Positions 15,597-23,080 of a stretch of 33,693 nucleotides of DNA are shown piece after piece. The notes beneath the pieces were generated by a model. It was not told where the DNA came from and did not search any database. It saw only the letters and a program-made list of their open reading frames with translations. The stretch covers positions 1 to 33,693 of the forward strand of contig BOBG01000011.1 of the NCBI GenBank assembly GCA_026002265.1, given 5' to 3'. The first letter of the stretch is position 1. Every line of letters starts with the position of its first letter. Position numbers and translations under genes: made by a program. Source of the stretch: Spirochaetia bacterium (GTDB lineage Bacteria; Spirochaetota; Spirochaetia; Treponematales; Breznakiellaceae).

Positions 15597-16352
15597 ATGA
15601 AAATATCTGAGACACAGGGACTGTTTATATTTTGGGTTATGTTTATAACCGGTGTTGGGATTTATGTTATGGTTAATTTTAATACAATACGGGAAACACT
15701 TCTCGGTACGCCCCAAGCGCCGGCAGTAGTGCAATCGAATCCTCCGCCGTACATTCCTTATGTGCCGGAATCACCCCCACCAGAGTATCAGCAGACGGAA
15801 CTTCCCGCGGAGAATCCCATGCCTGATCCGGAATTGACACCGGTTCAACCGGATCCGCTGCCGGCTCAAGTTGCACAAACACCGGTTCAACCGGTCACAA
15901 CGCCGCCTCCGGTGCAGCCTGCTCCGGTTCAACAGCGGGATCAAGTCTTATATTTTATAAAGGTTGATGAAGATGGGACTATTCATCAAGTTAAAACTAA
16001 CCGGCGCGCCCCAGTTTCCAATACTCCGCTCCTCGAAAATGTGCGGACGCTTATCCGGGGGCCCACCGAAAGAGAAGCAGCAGATGGGCTTCGTTCATTG
16101 ATTCCTGCAAGTACACGGATACTTTCGGCTGATATACGCAACGGCGTCGCTTCGATCAATCTGAGTGAAGAATTTCAGTACAACACCTATGGAAAAGAAG
16201 GTCACAGTGCATGCCTACGGCAAATTGTGTGGACAGCGACTGAATTTCCTTCAGTACAAGAAGTACAAATTCTCATAAAAGGAAAAAAAGAAGATTACCT
16301 GAGTGAGGGAATCTGGATCGGTGGAACCATCAACCGCACCTCGCCATTTTAA
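15597..16352 (+). CDS. GerMN-domain protein with N-terminal membrane anchor
   Basis: A 251-residue protein with one N-terminal membrane helix (residues 9-26), a proline- and glutamine-rich linker (about 40-125) and a C-terminal GerMN domain (about 128-245) marked by LRSLIPASTRILSADIRNGV, INLSEEF near 193-199 and a final QEVQILIKGK segment. GerMN domains occur in spore-germination proteins but also widely in envelope proteins of non-sporulating bacteria, where they probably bind ligands or peptidoglycan. No sporulation role is implied. The start at ATG 15597 follows a GGGG purine run. It converges with the PilZ gene, overlapping it by four bases tail to tail. Confidence 0.8.
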   Translation: MKISETQGLFIFWVMFITGVGIYVMVNFNTIRETLLGTPQAPAVVQSNPPPYIPYVPESPPPEYQQTELPAENPMPDPELTPVQPDPLPAQVAQTPVQPVTTPPPVQPAPVQQRDQVLYFIKVDEDGTIHQVKTNRRAPVSNTPLLENVRTLIRGPTEREAADGLRSLIPASTRILSADIRNGVASINLSEEFQYNTYGKEGHSACLRQIVWTATEFPSVQEVQILIKGKKEDYLSEGIWIGGTINRTSPF

Positions 16353-16672
16353 TGTAAGCTGGTCACAGCGTTGATATATTTTAGGAGTAAAGGTTCAGCC
16401 GCGCTGTCAATGATACCAAAACCGGCCATAAAATAGTCTGTGGTACTCCGGGACCACCGCAGTGTAACAGTTATCGAGAAAGCGCTGACATTCAAGCTCG
16501 ATTCCGGGATTATCCGCATCTGGTAATGTTCATCCGGATTCAGTAAGATGAATGTTTTACTCACCATACCAAACCCATGGGGACTTATATCCCGTATGAG
16601 AGCCTCGCCCTCGAATCCATTAATACTAACACTGGCAACAGTGCTAAACCGGGTATCTTTGCGCTTGTCCAT
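16349..16672 (-). CDS. PilZ-domain protein
   Basis: A 107-residue single-domain protein with the cyclic-di-GMP-binding pattern RKDTRF near residues 3-8 and DISPHG near 27-32, spaced as in PilZ domains, so it is expected to sense cyclic di-GMP. The start is placed at ATG 16672 because GGAGGAG lies six bases before it. Upstream ATG 16678 and TTG 16690 are in frame but are too close to, or upstream of, that site. It is the third gene upstream-to-downstream after nnr on the minus strand, only 25 bp away, and may be read from the same transcript. Confidence 0.8.
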   Translation of the reverse strand: MDKRKDTRFSTVASVSINGFEGEALIRDISPHGFGMVSKTFILLNPDEHYQMRIIPESSLNVSAFSITVTLRWSRSTTDYFMAGFGIIDSAAEPLLLKYINAVTSLH

Positions 16673-16697
16673 TGTCATCTCCTCCGTCAATAATACT

Positions 16698-18194
16698 CTA
16701 CAGCCATGCGGAACCGGCCAGAGATGCGACAGTACCGGCTAATTCCATTGGATCAATGAAACAAGTGAACGATTTACTCGCTTCAATAAGCAGTGTCGCA
16801 GCGACCATCGCACATGAAAAAAGATCAACAGATCCTGCCCGGTTCGACCTCGCAGCAAGGGCAGTGCATATTCCAGCCAAAAGATCACCTGTTCCACCGG
16901 TCGCTAACACCGGCGACATCCCATCAACAAACCCAAGCCGTCCATCCGGAGCAGCAACACAAAGTGTATGCCCTTTTAAAAGGATAACAGCATTTTTTGT
17001 TTTTGCAAGTGCTTGTACACGATCTATGAGACGGCTTCTGCTATCTTCAATATCGATTCCGGCAAGAACAGCAAATTCTCCAAGATGGGGCGTAAATAGT
17101 GCATTTCCATGAAACCTTAAGCTCCGTGCCAAGGCTATGGCATCTGCATCTAACACAAGGGGTATTCCATGACTTTCTTGAACAAGACATTTTTCCAAGA
17201 TATGATTCCGGTCAGAACTTTGACCCCACCCCGGCCCCACCAGCACGGCATCCGGGTGGAAAGGTTCTTCGTCAGAAGGACTCACCATAATGCCGTCCGC
17301 AGATGATGCCACAACCGGATAGATGTCCGGATCCACGATCAAACGCACGAGTCCCGCGCCGGCTGCTTGAGCGCCTCGTGCAGCGATCCGGGCAGCACCC
17401 GCAGTCCCCACTGAACCGGCCCGGATTTCCACCACTCCGCGGGTGTATTTGTAAGAATCCGGTGCAATGGAAAGAATCCGGGTTTTGGCTGCATTCCAAT
17501 CGAGTAATTCCGGACCTTTAAAACTTTCAATAAGATTTGACGGATAGAGTCCGGTAACAGGAATAATGGTTCCGGCGAAGGGCCGGATACTCGGCCAATA
17601 GAGAATCGGATCAAGCGGCTCCACAGCAACTGTTGCATCAGATTCAATGATCGGCATTCCTCGTTCCCACATTTCACTGGCGCCTGAAGGCACCCCAACC
17701 GAAAAAACGATCAACTTTTGATTTTTGTTGATCATTTCCACCATTTTTACTTGACTTTCTGTCAAGGCACTGTTGTTTTCCGCGCTGGATACTCCATCAA
17801 GCAGAATATTAGTATCGTCGAGAAGCCGGTACACAGATGGATCCCACAAAAAGCATGGAACGAACATCTTGACGAGCGCATGAAACGATTCTGACCACAC
17901 ATCCCGATCCGTACGCACCGGCAGCTTTGTGATGACGAGAGCAGCTTGTGAAACAGAAATCACACCGGAAAGAATCAACGAGCGAAGCATAACCATAGTA
18001 CATGAGGCACTTGTTTCGTGTCCGCAGAATGCAATAACCCGGGGATTGCGCTTAAAATGTTCCGGAAATTGTTTTACGACTGCATCAGCAGAGAGGCGTC
18101 CCGCGGCTTCGATCAGGGCGAAGTGATTCAGACCCCATTGATTAGTCGCTTCAACACTCAAAAGTTTGGCACTATTTGCCGAAATAAGTTTCAA
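16698..18194 (-). CDS. nnr: NAD(P)H-hydrate repair protein Nnr (dehydratase domain intact, epimerase domain degenerate)
   Basis: A 498-residue two-domain protein. The C-terminal domain (about 220-498) is an ADP/ATP-dependent NAD(P)HX dehydratase of the ribokinase fold: GAARIAARGAQAAGAGLVRL near 276-295, LVGPGWG, FTPHLGEFAVL near 359-369, VILLKGHT near 394-401 and the catalytic LATGGTGDLLAG near 420-431. The N-terminal YjeF_N-like domain should carry an epimerase GxGNNGGDG motif, but CGHETSASC (57-65) stands there, so epimerase activity is doubtful. The start is TTG 18194, supported by GGGAG at a good distance. It follows the PII-like gene by 70 bp. Confidence 0.85.
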   Translation of the reverse strand: MKLISANSAKLLSVEATNQWGLNHFALIEAAGRLSADAVVKQFPEHFKRNPRVIAFCGHETSASCTMVMLRSLILSGVISVSQAALVITKLPVRTDRDVWSESFHALVKMFVPCFLWDPSVYRLLDDTNILLDGVSSAENNSALTESQVKMVEMINKNQKLIVFSVGVPSGASEMWERGMPIIESDATVAVEPLDPILYWPSIRPFAGTIIPVTGLYPSNLIESFKGPELLDWNAAKTRILSIAPDSYKYTRGVVEIRAGSVGTAGAARIAARGAQAAGAGLVRLIVDPDIYPVVASSADGIMVSPSDEEPFHPDAVLVGPGWGQSSDRNHILEKCLVQESHGIPLVLDADAIALARSLRFHGNALFTPHLGEFAVLAGIDIEDSRSRLIDRVQALAKTKNAVILLKGHTLCVAAPDGRLGFVDGMSPVLATGGTGDLLAGICTALAARSNRAGSVDLFSCAMVAATLLIEASKSFTCFIDPMELAGTVASLAGSAWL

Positions 18195-18264
18195 AACAGC
18201 TCCCTGTCAATAGCTTTTCAGCTTCAAAAAGCTTGTTATATACATTTTGTGGTATTAAAAATTT

Positions 18265-18993
18265 TTAAGCCATTTCTTGATTCAGACTAGTGATAGCATC
18301 AACAGGACATGAAAAAATGACTCCACTTGCCTCACTTGCAATACCATGTTTTTGACTGAGCGCCTGCATGATCGCAGTTTTCTGTTTCCGGCTTGTGACA
18401 ATAAGAATGATTTCCCGCTCTTCCTGTACCGAGGCGCCGAAAACTTTGACCACTCCCCGGTTGGAAAGCGCCCGGGCGTTGAGAATGGTACCACCCCGCG
18501 CACCGGACTCCCGTGCAGTCGCCATAAATGCGTCACTATGTCCCTGTTTTATAATCGCTACAATGAGATCATTGGTTATTGGACTAACCGGTTGTTTGTC
18601 TTCAGCCATTTTTTCTCCTCTTCTCGTACCGTAAAAACGTTTCTTATTGATGCTCTTGTTGAAAACTTGAAGCGCCATGGTACTCATACTCGAAAGCGGC
18701 ACCGTAAACGCAATTCCCGCACCTGCACTCCGGTGGCCGAGTTTACGGTGTATAGCCCTGACGAGAATCGGCATCATAACCTGACGCTCAATGCACAAAA
18801 CCACTGCTTTATCACTTGCCCCGATACCGAGGAGGTTGAGAATTTCGGAATTCGCAGTCCCTTCTCCTTTAACAACAAAGTGAAACCGGACGTGTTCCTG
18901 TGCAAAGACTTGAGACACAGCCTTTGTTTTATCCCAGTCGATAATGACAAAAAGCAGCCGCAGTACCGGTTGTTTAAGTTCCGTTGCCACCAT
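18265..18993 (-). CDS. tandem PII-like signalling protein
   Basis: A 242-residue protein that appears to contain two PII-like (GlnB/ferredoxin-like fold) halves: residues about 8-112, and 135-242 with ARESGARGGTILNARALS, VFGASVQEEREIILIVT and ASEASGVIFSCPVDAI. The second half matches the P-II family core well (the ESGARGGTI region corresponds to the start of the T-loop); the first is more diverged (GEGTANSEILNLLGIG). Such proteins sense nucleotides or metabolites. The ATG at 18993 follows GGAAGG and overlaps the preceding small gene by 20 bp, indicating translational coupling. No ammonium transporter or glutamine synthetase is adjacent, so the target is unknown. Confidence 0.75.
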   Translation of the reverse strand: MVATELKQPVLRLLFVIIDWDKTKAVSQVFAQEHVRFHFVVKGEGTANSEILNLLGIGASDKAVVLCIERQVMMPILVRAIHRKLGHRSAGAGIAFTVPLSSMSTMALQVFNKSINKKRFYGTRRGEKMAEDKQPVSPITNDLIVAIIKQGHSDAFMATARESGARGGTILNARALSNRGVVKVFGASVQEEREIILIVTSRKQKTAIMQALSQKHGIASEASGVIFSCPVDAITSLNQEMA

Positions 18994-19267
18994 TACCTTC
19001 CAAAAGTAGATCGATCATTTCTTTTACAAGAAATTTTTTCCCAAGCAACTCTCTGAATAAAACAGACTTTTCTCTTCCATCTTCTTTGTACCGCTGTACT
19101 TCTGATTCAATATTTTCCAGCCGTACCATTAATTTTTGGAGCGCATTTTCATAAATACCCAGTCGTTGAATTGCAGGTCCGGAATAACCTTTGTTAGTTT
19201 TACGGACAGTAGATTCTTCCACAAAATATTCATTTCCTTTTTCCGGTAATTGTGTTAAACGTTCCAT
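18974..19267 (-). CDS. conserved-looking hypothetical protein
   Basis: A 97-residue hydrophilic protein beginning MERLTQLPEKGNEYFVEE. It is predicted to be mostly helical with a possible coiled coil in the middle (YENALQKLMVRLENIESEVQ). No family is recognised. ATG 19267 is chosen because GGAG lies six bases upstream; an in-frame ATG at 19279 is too close to that site. It overlaps the PII-like gene by 20 bp and follows the oxidoreductase gamma gene by 36 bp, so it is probably part of the same operon. Confidence 0.65.
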   Translation of the reverse strand: MERLTQLPEKGNEYFVEESTVRKTNKGYSGPAIQRLGIYENALQKLMVRLENIESEVQRYKEDGREKSVLFRELLGKKFLVKEMIDLLLEGNGGNGT

Positions 19268-19303
19268 GATTATCTCCATTTCCGGAAAATAGTTACATTA
19301 TTA

Positions 19304-19837
19304 TTAAACAGATCCGTAACCGGCTTGAATTGCAGCCATATTATCCGGCACAAATTTATGTTTTTCCGGCGGGAAAAAATGCTTTAAAATGGATTCAAGT
19401 TCACTAAACTTAAGCGCGCCGGTTATCTTTGCCAAAGCACCCAGTGCAACCATATTCGCAAAGCGTCCATTTCCGATTTTTTCTGCAATTGTTTGCATTT
19501 CAACACCAACGACCCGGATATCGGTGCGTGCAGGAGATTCTTTGATCAAATTTTTGTTGACAAGGAGTAGTCCACCCGGCTTTAAAGCTTTTTCACATAG
19601 TGCTAATGAATCCGGATTCATGGCAATTGCGGAATCCGGAACCGTAACAAGAGGACTGGCAATCTCTTCATCAGAAATAATAACAGAAGCCCGGGCAATG
19701 CCGCCGCGTTTCTCTGCACCATAAAATGGGAAAAATGTGACATTTTTGCCCTCTTTCATTCCGCAGTAAACCCATATCTGTCCAAGGGAAATGATTCCCT
19801 GCCCGCCGAAGCCGGAAAAAAGTGATTTTTCGATCAT
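19304..19837 (-). CDS. 2-oxoacid:ferredoxin oxidoreductase, gamma subunit
   Basis: A 177-residue subunit of a CoA-acylating 2-oxoacid:ferredoxin oxidoreductase. The N-terminal FSGFGGQGIISLGQIW near residues 7-22 is the family hallmark, followed by GAEKRGGIARASVIIS near 40-55 and IAMNPDSL near 71-78. It would pair with the beta subunit just upstream, whose stop overlaps its ATG (ATGA at 19834-19837). Whether the complex uses ketoisovalerate, 2-oxoglutarate or pyruvate cannot be told. The alpha subunit, which completes the catalytic core, is not encoded here. Confidence 0.87.
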   Translation of the reverse strand: MIEKSLFSGFGGQGIISLGQIWVYCGMKEGKNVTFFPFYGAEKRGGIARASVIISDEEIASPLVTVPDSAIAMNPDSLALCEKALKPGGLLLVNKNLIKESPARTDIRVVGVEMQTIAEKIGNGRFANMVALGALAKITGALKFSELESILKHFFPPEKHKFVPDNMAAIQAGYGSV

Positions 19838-20595
19838 GCAGCAACCTCTACCGGAAGAATATTTTTAATTTCACCGAGCGGAAACACCGGAATCATGTTT
19901 TTTTCGAGCCATTCAACTGATTGAACCGGATCCATACCCCAGTTTGTGGGACACTGCGAAAGAATTTCCACCATCGTAAACCCGATTCCGCGCTGTTGTG
20001 CTTCAAGTGCTTTCTTTATATAGGTTTTTGTTTTCCGGACATTGGCCGGAGTGTCAACCGCACCCCGTGCAAGGTACCGGCTTCCCTCAAGCGTTGCAAG
20101 CAATTCGACCACTTTAATCGGATAACCCATACCAGCCGCATCCGGATCCCGTCCGTAGGGTGCAGTCGTTGCGTGCTGCCCGATCAAGGTTGTCGGCGCC
20201 ATCTGCCCGCCGGTCATACCGTAAATTGCGTTGTTGACAAAAATAGTGGTGAATTTCTCACCCCGGTTTGCAGCATGGATCATCTCCGCGGTGCCGATTG
20301 CAGCCATGTCCCCATCGCCTTGATAACAGATGACAACATGATCCGGCAGAATCCGTTTGATTCCGGTTGCAGCGGCCGGCGTCCGGCCATGAGCCGGTTG
20401 TACCGAATCAAAGTCAAAATATTGGTCCGCCCAAATCGCACACCCGACTGGATTTGTAATAATCGTTTTTTCCCGGACTCCCATTTCATCGATCAATTCA
20501 GTAATAATCCGGTGAATAATGCCATGCCCGCACCCGCCGCAGTACTTGGTCGGAACCGGGTACAGACTCGCAGGGTGCCCAAATAATTTTTGCAT
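19834..20595 (-). CDS. 2-oxoacid:ferredoxin oxidoreductase, beta (TPP-binding) subunit
   Basis: A 253-residue thiamine-diphosphate-binding subunit. The N-terminal KYCGGCGHGIIHRII (residues 16-30) and the TPP motif GDGDMAAIGTAEMIHAANRG continuing to FVNNAIYGMTGGQMAPTT are typical of KorB/VorB-type proteins. The frame is open to 20724, but the protein family begins at MQKLFGHPASLY, so ATG 20595 is used; the upstream codons are non-homologous and include a promoter. There is no Shine-Dalgarno sequence. A near-perfect -35/-10 pair ends six bases before the ATG, so the mRNA may be leaderless. It heads a minus-strand operon with the gamma subunit. Confidence 0.9.
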   Translation of the reverse strand: MQKLFGHPASLYPVPTKYCGGCGHGIIHRIITELIDEMGVREKTIITNPVGCAIWADQYFDFDSVQPAHGRTPAAATGIKRILPDHVVICYQGDGDMAAIGTAEMIHAANRGEKFTTIFVNNAIYGMTGGQMAPTTLIGQHATTAPYGRDPDAAGMGYPIKVVELLATLEGSRYLARGAVDTPANVRKTKTYIKKALEAQQRGIGFTMVEILSQCPTNWGMDPVQSVEWLEKNMIPVFPLGEIKNILPVEVAA

Positions 20596-20601
20596 GAAAG
20601 A

Positions 20602-20630
20602 ATTATACCGGAACGAGCTCAAAATGTCTA
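20602..20630 (-). promoter_or_regulatory. promoter predicting a leaderless mRNA
   Basis: On the minus strand TAGACA (20630-20625), a 17-base spacer and TATAAT (20607-20602). Normal spacing puts the transcription start at 20595, exactly the A of the beta-subunit ATG. No ribosome-binding site exists in between. Confidence 0.6.
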
Positions 20631-20699
20631 GCTTGTGCAGCAGTGCCGCGTTGCAAATGACCAGTTGTTTTTGTAATTCATTTGTATATAATATGATAC

Positions 20700-20712
20700 G
20701 AGGTCTGTCCCC
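20700..20712 (-). repeat. solo REP motif (reverse orientation)
   Basis: GAGGTCTGTCCCC in the divergent region between the oxidoreductase and PfkB genes. A TTGTTT-16-TATAAT pair (20665-20692, plus strand) lies just before it and could be a second promoter for the kinase gene. Confidence 0.8.
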
Positions 20713-20763
20713 ATGATTCGGCACTCTTTCTTTTTTTGTATAAAACCGGCATAATGCAATCGT

Positions 20764-21768
20764 ATGGATAGTACCTTTGAATTACTCTGCATTGGAAATG
20801 CTGTTGTTGATGTGTTTGCGAAGGTCGATGGGGATTTTTTCGGCCGGTTTGGGCTGGAAAAGGCGGTTGAACATTGCGATTCTGAACGAGTCGAGCGCTT
20901 ACTCGCGGCAATTCCCCACTATACTGCCTGTTCCGGCGGCGGTGCTGCCAATGTTGCAAAAATCGCCGGATTGATTGGATTGAAAACTGCCTTTATTGGA
21001 ACAATTGGCGCTGACAGTACCGGTTCTCCGGACTCTTTTGCCTCTTTTTTCCGGCAGGAAATTGCTAATGCCGGAGTCAAACTCTATGTACCGGCAAAAA
21101 ATGCTTCAACCGGAATCTGTCTCATACTCCAAAACCCAGAGCGCGAAACACGTATTATCGCGGCTCCTTCTGCGGCACAGCTCCTCGAGCCATCAGACAT
21201 TCCGGAATTCGCCATTAAGCAGTCGCATACAGTGGTTTTAGACGGATATATCTTGGACCGGAAAGAATTTGTACAAAATATTTTCGATCAAGCTGAAGAA
21301 TCCGGAACAGAAATTGCACTCGATGTCGGATCTGTTGATATTGTAAAAAAATATGCCGCGGATATTGCCCGGTACTGTACAAGCTATCACCTCATTTTAT
21401 TTATGAATGAAGCAGAATCGCTCGCTTATGTTGACTCTGAATATGAAGATACATCAGAAAGTGTTGCATTTTTCAAACGGTTGACTGCACATGGTTTTCC
21501 GGTTGTTGCAGTTAAAAAAGCCGGTAAAGGCGCTAGTGTTTTTGCAAACGGCATCGAATACCGGATTCCAACTCGGCTGCTCTTTCCGCGAGAGAGTACC
21601 GGCGCGGGTGATGCCTTTTGTGCGGGGTTTTTGGCCGCATGGATCCGGAGCAGGTCCGTTGAAGAATGTGCAAAAGTGGGGCACAAGGTCGCTTCTATAG
21701 TACTCGATATTCCGGGAACTGATGTCGGGCCGGCGCAAGCTGAACATCTTGCCCGGATCTTTCCATGA
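20764..21768 (+). CDS. PfkB-family carbohydrate/nucleoside kinase
   Basis: A 334-residue ribokinase-fold kinase. It has the N-terminal GNAVVDVFAKVD (residues 11-22), the glycine motif CSGGGAANVAKIAG near 56-69 and the C-terminal active-site signature STGAGDAFCAGFLAAW near 279-294 with catalytic Asp. Arrangement and length are like adenosine-kinase-type PfkB proteins, but the substrate cannot be fixed from sequence. No ribosome-binding site precedes the ATG; a CATAAT box (20750-20755) ends eight bases before it, another leaderless candidate. It is divergent from the oxidoreductase operon and is followed by the secG promoter. Confidence 0.88.
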   Translation: MDSTFELLCIGNAVVDVFAKVDGDFFGRFGLEKAVEHCDSERVERLLAAIPHYTACSGGGAANVAKIAGLIGLKTAFIGTIGADSTGSPDSFASFFRQEIANAGVKLYVPAKNASTGICLILQNPERETRIIAAPSAAQLLEPSDIPEFAIKQSHTVVLDGYILDRKEFVQNIFDQAEESGTEIALDVGSVDIVKKYAADIARYCTSYHLILFMNEAESLAYVDSEYEDTSESVAFFKRLTAHGFPVVAVKKAGKGASVFANGIEYRIPTRLLFPRESTGAGDAFCAGFLAAWIRSRSVEECAKVGHKVASIVLDIPGTDVGPAQAEHLARIFP

Positions 21769-21774
21769 ACATAC

Positions 21775-21803
21775 TTGAATAAGTTTGTAGCACGCGGTAC
21801 AAT
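21775..21803 (+). promoter_or_regulatory. sigma-70-type promoter for secG and downstream genes
   Basis: TTGAAT (21775-21780), a 17-base spacer and TACAAT (21798-21803). Transcription would start near 21810, leaving a 25-base leader that includes TTGGAG before the secG ATG. Spacing downstream suggests it drives secG, the IIA gene and the first V-ATPase genes. Confidence 0.65.
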
Positions 21804-21834
21804 TCACTTTTACAAAGATAATTTTGGAGCAGCT

Positions 21835-22242
21835 ATGAGCGTACTCAGCGGTGTGTTATTAGTTTTATTTATTATTGTGTCAATTCTTTTGGTACTCTTG
21901 GTTTTGGTACAGAATGAAGAAGGCGATAGTTTGGGGGGTATTTTTGCCGGCGGTTCTTCTTCGGCTTTCGGCTCGCGGTCCGGTAATGTGTTGACCAGAG
22001 CCACCTCGATTCTGGGCGCACTTTTTTTTGTTTTAAGTTTCAGCCTTGCACTCGCAAACCGTACTCCGGGTGGAACAGGTGTGGAAGAAGCTGCCCGGCA
22101 GATTCAGCCTGAAGGTCAGCAAAATTGGTGGCTGGATGATGCCGCTCCTCCGCCCCCGTCTTTTGAACCGGAATTTAATGAAGAGAGTCCGGTAACAGAA
22201 TCACCAGAACCGGAAAATTCTGAAGAATCTTCTCTCGAATAG
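21835..22242 (+). CDS. secG: preprotein translocase subunit SecG
   Basis: A 135-residue membrane protein of the Sec translocon. Two helices (residues 4-25 and about 59-76) flank the characteristic cytoplasmic loop with VQNEEGDSLGGIFAGGSS, matching the SecG family. The C-terminal tail (about 80-135) is acidic and proline-rich, longer than in short SecG proteins. ATG 21835 follows GGAGC at a usual distance; the in-frame upstream start would place the promoter inside the gene. The next gene starts 30 bp later. Confidence 0.92.
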   Translation: MSVLSGVLLVLFIIVSILLVLLVLVQNEEGDSLGGIFAGGSSSAFGSRSGNVLTRATSILGALFFVLSFSLALANRTPGGTGVEEAARQIQPEGQQNWWLDDAAPPPPSFEPEFNEESPVTESPEPENSEESSLE

Positions 22243-22272
22243 CAGAAGATTTCCGCAGGAAAGGATAGTGGC

Positions 22273-22746
22273 ATGATAACGAAGGTATTTTCTTCTTCAG
22301 CTATCAAGGTACCCTTGGAAGCTCTTGAACGAGAAGAAGTTTTTGAAGAATTGGTGGATTATCTCTGTCAGGCGACTCATTCCAGAGAACGTGAACAGAT
22401 TTTGGAAGCGATCCGCGCGCGTGAATCAAAAATGTCAACCGGTATACGGAAGGGCATTGCGATTCCCCATGGTAAAACTAACGCGGTGAGTGGACCAGTC
22501 GGGGTGTTGGGGCTTTCCCGGAATGGAATCGATTACGGGTCGCCGGACGGGGAACCGGTGCATATCTTGTTTATGATTGTGACCCCTATAGAAGATTCTG
22601 AAACACATCTTCGGCTGCTTATGCACATTGCGGAGCTTTTTGAGGATCCGAATTTTTATAATGAACTGCTGGCCCAAAAAACTGCTTCCGATGCGTATAC
22701 AATATTACAAAAATATGAGGATCTTTTGATTACAAAAGACGCGTGA
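22273..22746 (+). CDS. PTS EIIA type-2 (fructose/PtsN-like) domain protein
   Basis: A 157-residue single EIIA domain of the fructose/mannitol/nitrogen class. The phosphorylatable histidine is His66 in KGIAIPHGKTN, and the typical TPIEDSETHLRLLMHIAEL segment (near 104-122) is present. No sugar-specific EIIB or EIIC lies nearby, so a regulatory PtsN-like role is more likely than transport. AAAGG precedes the ATG at 22273. It is 30 bp after secG and 16 bp before the V-ATPase genes, suggesting a shared transcript. Confidence 0.87.
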   Translation: MITKVFSSSAIKVPLEALEREEVFEELVDYLCQATHSREREQILEAIRARESKMSTGIRKGIAIPHGKTNAVSGPVGVLGLSRNGIDYGSPDGEPVHILFMIVTPIEDSETHLRLLMHIAELFEDPNFYNELLAQKTASDAYTILQKYEDLLITKDA

Positions 22747-22762
22747 AAATCTGGAGTTATGT

Positions 22763-23080
22763 ATGGATGAGCACGAGATTCTACAACATTTACTGCAAGT
22801 TGAATCCGGCGCGGCCGCATTGGTGAACGAGGCTCACACTGAAGCGGAACGGCGTCTGGCCGAGGCTGAAGCGCAGGAGCGGACTCGGTTTAATGAGCGT
22901 TATACTCAAGAAACAGCTTCGCTGCAAGCTGCCTTTGAGCAGGAAAAGTCTGCGATACAAGCTGAGTACACAAAAGAACTTGAAAGCTACCAACAGAGTC
23001 TTGATACATTACCGGTTGATAGGGCCGGATTCTCCGCTCTTTTTGAGCAGTATTTGTTTGGGACAACGCTTAATGCTTGA
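22763..23080 (+). CDS. V-type ATPase peripheral-stalk subunit (G/H-like coiled coil)
   Basis: A 105-residue, strongly charged, helical protein; residues about 5-80 form a heptad-like coiled coil rich in Glu, Ala and Gln (for example LVNEAHTEAERRLAEAEAQE). This is the form of the small stator subunit that pairs with subunit E in V/A-ATPases. The identification rests on form and place at the head of the cluster. CTGGAG precedes the ATG and the gene overlaps the subunit C gene by eight bases. Confidence 0.65.
   Translation: MDEHEILQHLLQVESGAAALVNEAHTEAERRLAEAEAQERTRFNERYTQETASLQAAFEQEKSAIQAEYTKELESYQQSLDTLPVDRAGFSALFEQYLFGTTLNA

Noticed and set aside
15597..16352. Evidence of sporulation from the GerMN domain
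   Set aside because: GerMN domains are common in non-sporulating bacteria and no other sporulation gene is present.
19921..20586. 221-codon plus-strand open frame
   Set aside because: It is antisense to the oxidoreductase beta gene, whose motifs are unambiguous.
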